The position numbers were made by a program, and so were the translations under genes. The notes under the pieces are model-generated. The model was not told the DNA's origin. It saw nothing but the letters and a program-made list of their open reading frames with translations, and ran no database searches. From positions 1 to 18,554 of the forward strand of contig DATGMD010000072.1 in assembly GCA_035293805.1 (NCBI GenBank): DNA of 18,554 nt. Direction: 5' to 3'. Below, piece by piece: positions 1 through 7,086 of this stretch (position 1 is its first letter; each line of letters opens with the position of its first letter). The DNA is from JAJPHF01 sp035293805 (GTDB taxonomy: Bacteria; Chloroflexota; UBA6077; JAJPHF01).

Positions 1-589
1 CGAGGGCGTAGACGTCGGTGGCCGGGGTGATGGCGCCGCCGCTGGCCTGCTCGGGGGCCAGGTAGTGCGGCGTGCCCAGGAGCGCCGCCGTGGCGGTGAG
101 CGCCGGCACGTCCAGCATCTTGGCGATGCCGAAGTCGGTCATCTTCGCGCGGCCGTCCTCGGTCAGCAAGATGTTGGCCGGTTTCACGTCGCGGTGGACG
201 ATCCCCTGCGCGTGCGCCGACCCTAACGCCGCCGCGATGTCGGCCGCGATCCGCAGCGCGCGCTCCACGGCCAAGGGGCCATCCCGAAGGCGGGCGCGCA
301 GGTCGCCGCCCGGCAGGTACTGCATGACCAGGTAGCGGGTTCCGAGCGCCTCGCCGTACTCGTAAACCGGGACGATGTGGGGGTGATCGAGCCGCGCAAC
401 GCTACGGGCCTCGCGCTCGAAGCGGGTAACAAACGTGGGATCGGCCTGCAGCTCCGGGCGCAGGAACTTCAGGGCCACGTCGCGGCCCAGGCGCAGGTCC
501 TGGCCCCGGAAGACGGTAGCATCGCTCCCCTGGCCTAGCTCCTCGCCCACGACGTAGCGATCGCCGATCGTGGCGCCCTGCACGCTCAC
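1..589 (-). CDS. Serine/threonine protein kinase, PknB-type (3' part outside window)
   Basis: Phosphorylates Ser/Thr residues of target proteins from the cytoplasmic side. The 196 visible residues cover most of a Hanks-type kinase domain. They show a glycine-rich loop (GQGSDATV, 19-26), the ATP-binding lysine in VALK (K41), an HPHIV segment (69-73), the catalytic loop HRDVKPAN (132-139), the DFG magnesium motif (152-154), GTPHYLAPEQ (172-181), and the start of the DVYAL helix at the window edge. In the family, a transmembrane helix and an extracellular sensor usually follow the kinase domain; here that part is cut off, so the input signal is unknown. The GTG at 589 is chosen because the kinase domain begins about ten residues later and a weak purine stretch (GAGAGA) precedes it; a GTG two codons later is also possible. 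The kinase identity is secure. Confidence 0.93.
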   Translation of the reverse strand, partial: MSVQGATIGDRYVVGEELGQGSDATVFRGQDLRLGRDVALKFLRPELQADPTFVTRFEREARSVARLDHPHIVPVYEYGEALGTRYLVMQYLPGGDLRARLRDGPLAVERALRIAADIAAALGSAHAQGIVHRDVKPANILLTEDGRAKMTDFGIAKMLDVPALTATAALLGTPHYLAPEQASGGAITPATDVYAL

Positions 590-670
590 CGCTCTCTCGA
601 CCCGGCCGGCATCGCGGCCCGTCCGCGCTGCGGCCGCACCCTTCCTAGTGGACGGAAAGTGCAAATCCGG

Positions 671-689
671 TGCCGGCGGGTCGCCGGCA
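671..689 (-). terminator. GC-rich hairpin after the MDMPI-family gene
   Basis: A perfect 7-bp inverted repeat (TGCCGGC / GCCGGCA) with a 5-nt loop lies about 26 nt beyond the stop codon of the minus-strand gene that ends at 715. In the minus-strand RNA it is followed by CCGGATTTGCACTTT, so a clean U-tract is missing. It is terminator-like at best. The rest of the 125-nt gap before the kinase gene shows nothing recognisable. Confidence 0.3.
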
Positions 690-714
690 ATAGCGGGTTG
701 GGCAAGCGGCCGGG

Positions 715-1311
715 TCACGCGAGGAGGCACTCCACGCCAGCGCCCTCCAGGTGGCGAGCGGCGCTGGCGCGCCCGGCGACGGCCATGATGATGTCGGCCG
801 CCGCGCCCCGCACCTCTGGGCCCTCTCCGGCTGTGTAGTCGAGGTCGGTGGCGACCAGCCGCAGCGACCGGCCCCGCCCGGAGGGCAGCACCCGCGTCCA
901 GCGGAGCACCCATCGCAGGCGGTCCGGATTCTGGGCGCGCGGTCGGCCAATGGGCCGGCGAATGTCTTCCTGGTGGATCCAGTTGTCGACCAGCAGCACG
1001 GGCGCGAACAAGCGCCCGAGGCCTTGGACCGCGGCGATCTCGTCTAGCTCGGCCAGAAGCTGCTGAACGGGGACTCCAGCGCGTCGCTCTACCGAGCGGG
1101 CGTTGGCAGCATCCACGTCGCCGTGGGTCCGGAGGATGTCAGCCCAGTCGCGCTCGCCGCCGATCACGTGGGCGACGACGTCGCGCACGCGCCAGCCCGC
1201 GCACAGACTGGCGGCCTCCCACTCCGCCGGCCCGAGCGCGTGACACAGCGCGAGCAGCTCGCGGCGCTCCGCGATGAGGTGACTCCGGGCGTTGCGGAGC
1301 GTTGCACTCAC
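715..1311 (-). CDS. Maleylpyruvate isomerase family / DinB-fold protein (TIGR03083-like)
   Basis: Predicted cytoplasmic four-helix-bundle metalloprotein of 198 residues, the usual size for the mycothiol-dependent maleylpyruvate isomerase (MDMPI) N-terminal fold. The segment LCAGWRVRDVVAHVIGGE (37-53) is the family signature and contains H48. DNWIHQED (109-116) gives D109-x3-H113, matching the Glu-x3-His metal pair of characterised MDMPI with Asp in place of Glu, so a His/Asp/His metal site is plausible. The GTG at 1311 is chosen because a strong GGGAGGAG sits just upstream; the reading frame stays open far beyond it, but that part looks like shadow coding of the neighbouring secreted-protein gene. 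Its substrate and its thiol cofactor, if any, are unknown. It lies 74 nt from the secreted-protein gene and may be co-transcribed with it. Confidence 0.8.
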   Translation of the reverse strand: MSATLRNARSHLIAERRELLALCHALGPAEWEAASLCAGWRVRDVVAHVIGGERDWADILRTHGDVDAANARSVERRAGVPVQQLLAELDEIAAVQGLGRLFAPVLLVDNWIHQEDIRRPIGRPRAQNPDRLRWVLRWTRVLPSGRGRSLRLVATDLDYTAGEGPEVRGAAADIIMAVAGRASAARHLEGAGVECLLA

Positions 1312-1385
1312 GGCTCCTCCCGGGCCGTCGCGCCGCTCCTGACGCGGGCGACATGTGTCCCCGCCACCCCGCGGCCGGGCGGCGG

Positions 1386-1958
1386 CTACTGTTGCGGGAA
1401 CACGTCGAAGAAGCCCTCGGAGCGGAGCTGCTCTCGCAGCCCGTCCCAGCCCGGGCCGTCCTGCGTCGGGATCAGCCGTGGCGTGCCCGGCACCAGGCTC
1501 CCGCTCGCCGCGTCCCACGTGTAGGTCGTGTCGCGGTAGTTCGTGGGGCAGCAGGCGGGATCGTTCGGGCCGTAGTCGGGCAGGACCACCCGTACCGGCG
1601 GGTGGACGTCCTGGTCGTTCGTCGCGCGCCCCACGGCGATGACTCCGCCGCCGCGCACCGGATCGAGCGCGAGCAGCGAGTTGCCGCTGGCCACGTCGCT
1701 GACCCAGTATTGGGTCGAGCAGTTCGCGCCGCACACGTTCAGCATCTGGAAGCGGTAGCCGCCGTTCGCGCCCAGCGCGTTGTGCTCGGAGTAGGTGCAG
1801 GCGATCGTGTGGGGGCACTGCGGCGGTGGCTGGGGCACTGCCTGTCCCGGCCCGCCCGGGTCGCCCAGCTGCGCGCCGGCCAGCCCCACCGAGCAGAGCG
1901 TGGCGGCGGCGGCGGCGAAGCTGGCGTGGCGCAGGGATCGCGGCAGGCGGCTCAGCAT
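1386..1958 (-). CDS. Secreted cysteine-rich hypothetical protein
   Basis: A 190-residue protein with a Sec signal peptide: basic start (MLSRLPRSLRH), an alanine-rich core, and probable cleavage after VGLAGA near residue 29. The only cysteine in the signal (C22) is not in a lipobox, so the product is probably released rather than lipid-anchored. The mature part begins with a proline/glycine-rich stretch and has six cysteines (C48, C54, C76, C80, C136, C137), enough for three disulfides. The segment DPACCPT followed by YRDTTYTWD (134-149) resembles a motif seen in LppP/LprE-like secreted actinobacterial proteins; this similarity is from memory and weak. The start is well supported, with AGGAGGGAGCC directly before the ATG. 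Function unknown. Confidence 0.75.
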   Translation of the reverse strand: MLSRLPRSLRHASFAAAAATLCSVGLAGAQLGDPGGPGQAVPQPPPQCPHTIACTYSEHNALGANGGYRFQMLNVCGANCSTQYWVSDVASGNSLLALDPVRGGGVIAVGRATNDQDVHPPVRVVLPDYGPNDPACCPTNYRDTTYTWDAASGSLVPGTPRLIPTQDGPGWDGLREQLRSEGFFDVFPQQ

Positions 1959-2022
1959 ACGGCTCCCTCCTGGCCCGAGTGACCGCGGCGGGGCGAAACT
2001 GCCTCGGCGGCCCGTGCTCTCG

Positions 2023-2028
2023 ACTATA
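2023..2028 (-). promoter_or_regulatory. Candidate -10 box for the secreted-protein gene
   Basis: The minus strand reads TATAGT here, in GC-rich surroundings, which would place a transcription start about 55 nt before the ATG at 1958. No convincing -35 hexamer is visible at 16-18 nt, so this is a tentative call. The 267-nt gap 1959-2225 otherwise holds only the palindrome at 2143-2188. Confidence 0.25.
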
Positions 2029-2142
2029 CATCCGTGGCGGTACGTCGCGCCTGCTCCGCGACCGTGCCGCTGGGCGCCGGAATCGCCCGTCGGCCCGCGG
2101 CGGGATACGGCACGGACCGTCAGAAGCTAGTACCTCGTCACG

Positions 2143-2188
2143 GGTAAATTGCTATCTGTTGGCAGCTGCCGACACACAGCAATTCACC
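2143..2188. repeat. 46-bp imperfect palindrome (operator or terminator hairpin)
   Basis: A dyad centred between 2165 and 2166. The core GGCAGCTGCC is perfect, and the outer arms GGTAAATTGCT and AGCAATTCACC are complementary except at one position. In total 19 of 23 position pairs match. On the minus-strand RNA two of the four mismatches become G-U wobbles; on the plus strand one does. It is about half A/T, in contrast to the GC-rich surroundings. It lies 38 nt beyond the SBP1 stop codon and about 185 nt before the secreted-protein gene. No U-tract follows on either strand, so it is not a textbook terminator. A transcription-factor operator, or a stable hairpin protecting the 3' end of the SBP operon, are the two main options. 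Confidence 0.7.
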
Positions 2189-2225
2189 GTGGACAGACCG
2201 CTAGGGTGCGGAGCAACGCTGCTGC

Positions 2226-3335
2226 CTACTTCGGCAGGTTGTTGTAGAAGCCGCTTTGCCGCAGCTTCTCCGCGAAGCTGAAGTCGGCCACGTCGTCGGG
2301 CGTCGCCGTGCGCGCCGCGGGGTTCTCCTCGGCATCGAGCGTCGCCTGCAGCGCGCCCCGGTCCGGATAGATGTCCGTCTGGAGGATCGGGCGGTAGACG
2401 TCGACGGTGCCTCGCAGCGCGTCCTGGTCCTGAATGTCGCTGTACTTGCCGATGATCTGCATGGCGTACTCGGGGTCGCTCTTGAAGCGCGCGGTGGCCA
2501 AGGCGTTCGCCTTCAGCACCCGTTCCACCACGTCGGCCCGTGTGGCGATCGTGTTCTTGACCGTGCCGATCGAGCCATTGGTGAACGGGATCTTCATGGC
2601 GGTGATGTCGACGAGCACCGGGAAGCCGAGCGACTCGGCCTTGAACAGCGCCGGCACGCTGATGCTCGCCCCCTCGGCCGACCCCTGCTGCAGCGCCGCG
2701 AGCGATTCGGCGTTGCCACCCGTGCCCCGGAAGTTCACGTCCACGTCGGGCTTCAGCCCCAGGCGCTCCAGGGCCACCCGCGCCGCCACGTCGCTGATCG
2801 CCTTCAGGCGCGACACCCCGATCGTCTTGCCCCGCAAGTCCTCCACGGTCTTGATGTCCGGCCGGACGGCGATCGCGTCTTCGAACACGTCCAGGTCCGA
2901 GCCGACGATCATGGTTTCCAGGCCTTGTAGGTTGCCCAGCACCAGCGATGGGCCGCCGGCGGCGACCAGGTCCACCTCACCGCCGTGCAGCGCCGCGATC
3001 AGCGTGGCGCCCGGGTCGATGCGGTTCATGTCCGGCACGTCCAGGCCCTGCTCGCGGAAGTACCCGCCGTCGAACGCGATCCAGAATGGCGACTGCACGG
3101 CCGCGATCGTCGTGTACGCGACCCGCGCCGGGATCAGCGCCGGCGGCGCGGTGGCGGCCGGCGCGGCCGCAGCGCCGCTCGTGCTTCCGCCGGATGCGCT
3201 CGCCGCGGGCGAGGCCGCGTTCGCCGGCTTGGCCGGGGTCGTGCTGCCAGCGCCCGAATTGCACGCGAGCGCCAGCAGCGCGGTCGCCGCTAGCCCCGCC
3301 ACTAGCCGCCGAGAACGCCCGTGGTCCGTGCCCAT
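2226..3335 (-). CDS. SBP1: ABC-type substrate-binding lipoprotein (NMT1/SsuA/TauA type)
   Basis: Captures a small ligand outside the membrane and delivers it to an ABC importer. The 369 residues comprise a lipoprotein signal with lipobox LALAC (acylated C25), an Ala/Ser/Pro-rich tether to about residue 66, then a two-lobed periplasmic binding fold. The fold starts at RVAYTTIAAVQSPFW (71-85), with GYFREQGLDV (91-100), DLRGKTIGVSRLKAISD (166-182) and the C-terminal SGFYNNLPK. The ATG at 3335 is preferred because it starts the signal peptide and follows AGGGAGAAGG; the upstream in-frame extension is Arg-rich and unsupported. It is most like its neighbour SBP2, sharing YTTIAA, GYFREQGLDV and the NPAART segment near the C-terminus. 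It is last in the four-SBP run. Ligand unknown; the family includes binders of sulfonates, nitrate and pyrimidines. Confidence 0.92.
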   Translation of the reverse strand: MGTDHGRSRRLVAGLAATALLALACNSGAGSTTPAKPANAASPAASASGGSTSGAAAAPAATAPPALIPARVAYTTIAAVQSPFWIAFDGGYFREQGLDVPDMNRIDPGATLIAALHGGEVDLVAAGGPSLVLGNLQGLETMIVGSDLDVFEDAIAVRPDIKTVEDLRGKTIGVSRLKAISDVAARVALERLGLKPDVDVNFRGTGGNAESLAALQQGSAEGASISVPALFKAESLGFPVLVDITAMKIPFTNGSIGTVKNTIATRADVVERVLKANALATARFKSDPEYAMQIIGKYSDIQDQDALRGTVDVYRPILQTDIYPDRGALQATLDAEENPAARTATPDDVADFSFAEKLRQSGFYNNLPK

Positions 3336-3420
3336 GCCCTTCTCCCTATCGCCAACTCGCGCCCGGGTGCCCGCGCCGCCTCGCCCGCGCGGGTGCCCGC
3401 GCCACGTCCGCGCCTGACTC

Positions 3421-4527
3421 CTATTTGGGCAGTTGGTCCAGGAAGCCGCTCGCGCGCACGGCCGCCGCAAAGCGCTGATCCACGAAGTCCTCAGGCTTCG
3501 CGGTGCGCGCGGCCGGGTTGTCCTCCACGTCCAGCACCGTCTGCACGGCGGAAAGCTCGGGGTAGATGTCCACCGTGTAGATCGGCGCGTAATAGTCGAT
3601 CGTCTGGCCCAGCAGCTCGCGATCGTCGCTGGCCGCGTACTTGCCCATGATCTCGATGCCGTACTCGCGGTCCGTCTTCAGGCGGCTGGTCGCCTGCGCC
3701 AGCGCTCGCAGGTACGGCTCCGCCAGCTCCGGCTTCGCCGCCAGCGTCTTCCGCGTGGCGCCCACTGCCGCGCTGAGGAAGGGGATGCTCATTTCGGTGA
3801 CGTTGATTAGCTCCGGGAAACCGCGCTTGCGCGCCTCGAACACGGCCGGCACGTTCAGGCTCGCGGCGTCGATCGCGCCAGTCTCCAGGGCGGCGAGCGA
3901 TTCGGCCAGACCGCCGGTCTTGCGCGTGAACACGTCCACGTCGGGCTCCAGCCCGACGCGCTTGGCCCCCAGCCGCGCGACCACGTCGGTGATCGCTTTC
4001 AAGTTCGTCACGCCGATCGTCTTGCCGCGCAGCTCCTCCGGCGTCCTGATCTCCGGCCGGGAGAACACCGAGCCGTCGAGCACGTTGGCGGTCGAGCCGA
4101 TGATGACGGTGTCCAGGCCCTGCAGGGTGCCGAGCACCAGGGTGGGCGCGCCCGAGAAGGTAACGTCTAGCTCCCCGTTCGTCAGTGCCGCGAGCAGCGG
4201 CGCCCCCGCGTCCAAGTGGACGAGTTCCACGTCCAACCCCTGCTCGCGGAAGTAGCCGGCCTCCAGGGCGACCCACCACGGCGCGGCGGCCGCCGCGATA
4301 GTCGTGTAGCCCGACCGTGACTTCATCAGGGCGGGCGCGGCGCCGGCGGTCGCGGTATCCCCGGCGGACGGTGCGCTGGCGGCCGCGGGCGCCGCCCCGC
4401 CTGGCCCGCCCCCCGGCGCGCCCGCGGCCGGCGCACCCGTTCGGGCCGGGGCGCCGCATCCCAGTAGCAGCGCGGCGAGTCCCAGGCTGGCAAGCAGCCT
4501 CCGACACCCAGACGAGCAGGTTGCCAT
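3421..4527 (-). CDS. SBP2: ABC-type substrate-binding lipoprotein (NMT1/SsuA/TauA type)
   Basis: A 368-residue surface lipoprotein: signal peptide with lipobox LLLGC (C24), a long Gly/Ala/Pro tether, then a binding fold beginning at SGYTTIAAAAAPWWVALEAG. The lobe-joining region reads ELRGKTIGVTNLKAITD, and the protein ends SGFLDQLPK. It resembles SBP1 over the whole mature domain, indicating tandem duplication followed by divergence. The first reading-frame ATG (4605) is rejected: the ATG at 4527 follows GAGGAGTTTGCG and starts directly at the signal peptide. It sits 85 nt before SBP1 and 114 nt after SBP3 on the same strand, without an obvious internal promoter. No permease or ATPase is next to it. 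Ligand unknown. Confidence 0.92.
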   Translation of the reverse strand: MATCSSGCRRLLASLGLAALLLGCGAPARTGAPAAGAPGGGPGGAAPAAASAPSAGDTATAGAAPALMKSRSGYTTIAAAAAPWWVALEAGYFREQGLDVELVHLDAGAPLLAALTNGELDVTFSGAPTLVLGTLQGLDTVIIGSTANVLDGSVFSRPEIRTPEELRGKTIGVTNLKAITDVVARLGAKRVGLEPDVDVFTRKTGGLAESLAALETGAIDAASLNVPAVFEARKRGFPELINVTEMSIPFLSAAVGATRKTLAAKPELAEPYLRALAQATSRLKTDREYGIEIMGKYAASDDRELLGQTIDYYAPIYTVDIYPELSAVQTVLDVEDNPAARTAKPEDFVDQRFAAAVRASGFLDQLPK

Positions 4528-4641
4528 CGCAAACTCCTCACTCGTACCCTGCACCGGCCGGCGGGCGGCGCGATCGCGCGTGCCCGTGCGCCACGTCGCA
4601 GCCACCCCGCGACGCCACGGGGCGGCCGGCTCGCTCGGCGC

Positions 4642-5745
4642 CTAGCTGCCGCGCGTCACCTGCTCGACGTAGCCGCTGGCCTTGATCTTGTCCGTGAAGC
4701 TGCTGTCCAGGAACTGCTCGGGTCGCGCGTTCCGCGCCTCGGGCTTGTCGTCCGCGATGAAGCGCAGGTTGTTCTCGACCCCGCGCGGCGACATCGCCAT
4801 GTCGTCGCTCATCTGCCCGCGATAGTACTCCCAGGTGTCTTCGGCAGTCGCCCGATCGTCCAGCTTGGTATGGACCATGATCGACTCGACCGACGGGTCC
4901 TTTTGCGTCTTGAAGGCGTGGGCGCCGCGGATCAGCGCCTTCAGGTAGCGTTCTACCACGTTGGAATGCGCTGCCACGTAGGCGCGGGTGGACACGATGG
5001 CCGCGCTGCCCATCTCGACCTTCAGCGCGGCCACGTCGATCAGCTCGCGGAAGCCCAGGTCGCGGGCGCGGAACGTCTGCGGCGGCGAAAACGAGCCGCC
5101 CGCGATGGCGCCGGTCTGCATGGCCGCCAGCGTCTCTGGCGTGCCGCCCGACCGCACCACCTGCACGTCGCGGCCCTCCGTCAGGCCCCAGTGCTCCAGC
5201 GCGATCTTCAGCGCGACGTGGCTGATGGCCCCGAAGTTCGACACGCCGATCGACTTCCCGCGCAGGTCGTCGGGCGTCTGCACGTCCGGGCTCACGTAGA
5301 TCGAGTTCGTCAGGTAAGGCATCGCCGCCCCGAGCAGCACGTACTGGCCGCCCTGCAGGTTGGCCTCGATCACCTGATTCGCGCCCGCGAGCACGATCGG
5401 CGCCTCCTGGCTGGACAGCGCCCCGAGGATCGCCTGCCCGGCGCCGATGAACGCCACTTCGGCATCCAGCCCCTGCTCTTTGAAGGCGCCCGTCTCGTCG
5501 GCCAACCACAGCGCCGCCATGCTGGCGCCGGCGGTCGTGTAGGCGGTTCTGATGGCGACCGGCGCGGCCGGCGCCGCCGGCTGCCCCGCCGGCGCACTGC
5601 TCTCGGGCGCGGCCGGCGCTGCGGGCGCCGCGGGCGCGCTGGCCGGCGCCCCGGCCCGCTGGCCACAGGCCAGCACCAGCACGAGACTCAGGCACAGGGC
5701 CGCCAGGCCCCCCACGCTCCGGACGCCCGCGCTCTGCATCCTCAC
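4642..5745 (-). CDS. SBP3: ABC-type substrate-binding lipoprotein (NMT1/SsuA/TauA type)
   Basis: A 367-residue lipoprotein with signal peptide and lipobox LVLAC, an Ala/Pro-rich tether, and a binding domain starting at RTAYTTAGASMAALWLADE. Conserved blocks are FKEQGLDAEV, DLRGKSIGVSNFGAISH and PEQFLDSSF; the tail SGYVEQVTRGS departs from the usual Leu-Tyr or Leu-Pro ending. The pocket-loop sequence and the segment after it (SGGTPETLAAMQTGAIAGG) differ from SBP1 and SBP2, which suggests another ligand. The start is ambiguous: the GTG at 5745 lies 5 nt after GGAGGGG, and an ATG two codons later (5739) has a longer spacer; I give the GTG. Second in the four-SBP run. The 103-nt gap before it holds only a weak 6-bp hairpin (5800-5818). 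Confidence 0.91.
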   Translation of the reverse strand: MRMQSAGVRSVGGLAALCLSLVLVLACGQRAGAPASAPAAPAAPAAPESSAPAGQPAAPAAPVAIRTAYTTAGASMAALWLADETGAFKEQGLDAEVAFIGAGQAILGALSSQEAPIVLAGANQVIEANLQGGQYVLLGAAMPYLTNSIYVSPDVQTPDDLRGKSIGVSNFGAISHVALKIALEHWGLTEGRDVQVVRSGGTPETLAAMQTGAIAGGSFSPPQTFRARDLGFRELIDVAALKVEMGSAAIVSTRAYVAAHSNVVERYLKALIRGAHAFKTQKDPSVESIMVHTKLDDRATAEDTWEYYRGQMSDDMAMSPRGVENNLRFIADDKPEARNARPEQFLDSSFTDKIKASGYVEQVTRGS

Positions 5746-5848
5746 CAAGCCCCTCCATTGTCTGTCTGCCGAGCGTGAACGCACGACCGCTACCGCGGCG
5801 CCGCCGCAGGCCGGCGGCCTCGGCATGCCCCCCAGGCGGCGGGTTGCG

Positions 5849-6910
5849 CTAGTTATACAACTGGCCGACGAATCCTTGCGCCTCCAGGTCGCGGATGAAG
5901 TGATCGTCGCTCAACTGCGCGGGTGTCAGGTTGCGCGCCGCGGGCTGCTCTTCAGCGCGCTGGTCGAGCACGGTCTGGATGCTCTCGGCCGTCGGATAGG
6001 GCACGCGCTCGAGCAGCGGCTCGATGAGATCGTATGTCCGCGCCATCAGCGGCCGGTCGTCGCTCTTGAGATTGCGCGCCAGCACGTCCACGGTCGTCGC
6101 CTTGTCCTTGTGGACGCGCGCCAGGCCCTCGACGTGCGCCATCATCAGCCGCTTCAGCATCTCGTCGTTGTTCTTCACGTAACTGCTGGTGCTGGCCAGC
6201 CCGTTCTGCAGGTAGGGGACGTGCTGCGCGGACAGATCGTAAAGGAGGCGGAACCCCGCGTCCTGCGCCTCGAAGTTGTAGGGGATCGCGAGCACGGACG
6301 CATCCACCGCGCCCGCGGCCAGGGCGCCGTACACCTCGGCGGTGCCGCCGATCTGCAGCAGCGCCACGTCGCGGTCGGGCTCCAGCCCCGCCCCCTGCAG
6401 CATCTTCGTGGCGCCCAGGTAGATGCCGGAGCCGATGCGCGTCACGCCGAGCCGCTTGCCGCGCAGGTCGGCCACCGTGGCGATCTCGGGCTTCGAGTAC
6501 ACCCAGAAGTTCATGTTGTTTTGGAAGCCGCTGAGCAGCACCTGGTCGTCCCCGGCCAGCACGGCGTCCACGACGCCCGCGGCAGCCGATACCGCCACCG
6601 GGATCTCGCCCGACGCCATCACCTTCGCGACCTGCGAGCTGCTCTGGAGCGTGATCAGCTCGACGTCGAAGCCGTACTTCTCGAAGATGCCCTCGTCCTT
6701 CGCCATCCAGATGGGCGCGATCGAAGCGCTGACGGCGTTTAGCCCGAGCCGCAGCGACGTGCGCGGCGGCGGCGCGGTCGGCGCGCTGCCCGCGCCGCCC
6801 GGCGGCGCGGCGGTCGGGGGTCCCGGCGCGGCCGCTGGCACGGCGGGCTGCTGGCAGGCCGCCAGGCTGGCAGCCAAGAGAATGAGCGACGCGATAGGCC
6901 GGAGCCGCAT
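5849..6910 (-). CDS. SBP4: ABC-type substrate-binding lipoprotein (NMT1/SsuA/TauA type)
   Basis: First gene of the minus-strand four-SBP run; 353 residues. A short signal peptide ends in lipobox SLAAC (C19), followed by a brief Pro/Ala tether and a fold starting RLGLNAVSASIAPIWMAKDE. Typical blocks follow: GIFEKYGFDVELI, DLRGKRLGVTRIGSGIYL, LLQIGGTAEVYGAL and the tail QGFVGQLYN. The block LLQIGGTA is close to the equivalent ILQIGGT block of SBP6 and SBP7, so SBP4 sits between the two paralogue groups. The ATG at 6910 is well supported by GAGGAGTCACCCC eight nt upstream. Transcription probably starts in the AT-rich patch near 6951-6967. Ligand unknown; no cognate permease or ATPase is present. 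Confidence 0.93.
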   Translation of the reverse strand: MRLRPIASLILLAASLAACQQPAVPAAAPGPPTAAPPGGAGSAPTAPPPRTSLRLGLNAVSASIAPIWMAKDEGIFEKYGFDVELITLQSSSQVAKVMASGEIPVAVSAAAGVVDAVLAGDDQVLLSGFQNNMNFWVYSKPEIATVADLRGKRLGVTRIGSGIYLGATKMLQGAGLEPDRDVALLQIGGTAEVYGALAAGAVDASVLAIPYNFEAQDAGFRLLYDLSAQHVPYLQNGLASTSSYVKNNDEMLKRLMMAHVEGLARVHKDKATTVDVLARNLKSDDRPLMARTYDLIEPLLERVPYPTAESIQTVLDQRAEEQPAARNLTPAQLSDDHFIRDLEAQGFVGQLYN

Positions 6911-6950
6911 GGGGTGACTCCTCGTGCTGGGAAGCTAGCGGCGAAACCGT

Positions 6951-6968
6951 AGCCATATAGTACATAAT
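6951..6968. promoter_or_regulatory. AT-rich patch in the divergent intergenic region
   Basis: The sequence around CATATAGTACATAAT is the only AT-rich stretch in the 176-nt gap between SBP4 (minus) and the MFS gene (plus). It offers -10-like hexamers on both strands (CATAAT or TATAGT on plus, TACTAT on minus). Clear -35 partners are not visible, so exact promoters cannot be assigned. A divergent promoter region is the natural expectation here. Confidence 0.35.
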
Positions 6969-7086
6969 CGCCGGGCGTTCGGCGCACGCCACCCCGCCGC
7001 CGGGCGTCGCCTCACGCGGCCCCGGCGCGGCGTCCGGCGGCGGCCAGCCGCTGACGCCACGGCCGTCGACCTGCTACGCTGGGAGC

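Noticed and set aside
1312..2031. N-terminal extension of the MDMPI-family protein to 438 residues
   Set aside because: The extra region lies over the secreted-protein gene in another frame and is Arg/Ala/Pro low-complexity. The GTG at 1311 has a strong ribosome-binding site and begins at the family domain.
2434..3417. Long plus-strand open frame (327 codons) opposite SBP1
   Set aside because: Its product is low-complexity Ser/Arg/Ala, and the minus strand encodes a complete lipoprotein with good start and motifs. It is a shadow of GC-rich codon use.
3336..3470. Upstream extension of SBP1
   Set aside because: It would place an Arg-rich stretch before the lipoprotein signal peptide; the ATG at 3335 has its own ribosome-binding site.
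5800..5818. GCCGCC/GGCGGC hairpin between SBP4 and SBP3 as a terminator
   Set aside because: Only a 6-bp stem with a 7-nt loop and no U-tract, expected by chance at this GC content.
5552..6742. Plus-strand open frame of 396 codons opposite SBP3 and SBP4
   Set aside because: It spans two real genes and their gap, and its sequence is rich in His, Arg, Val and Leu without domain motifs, typical of an antisense shadow.
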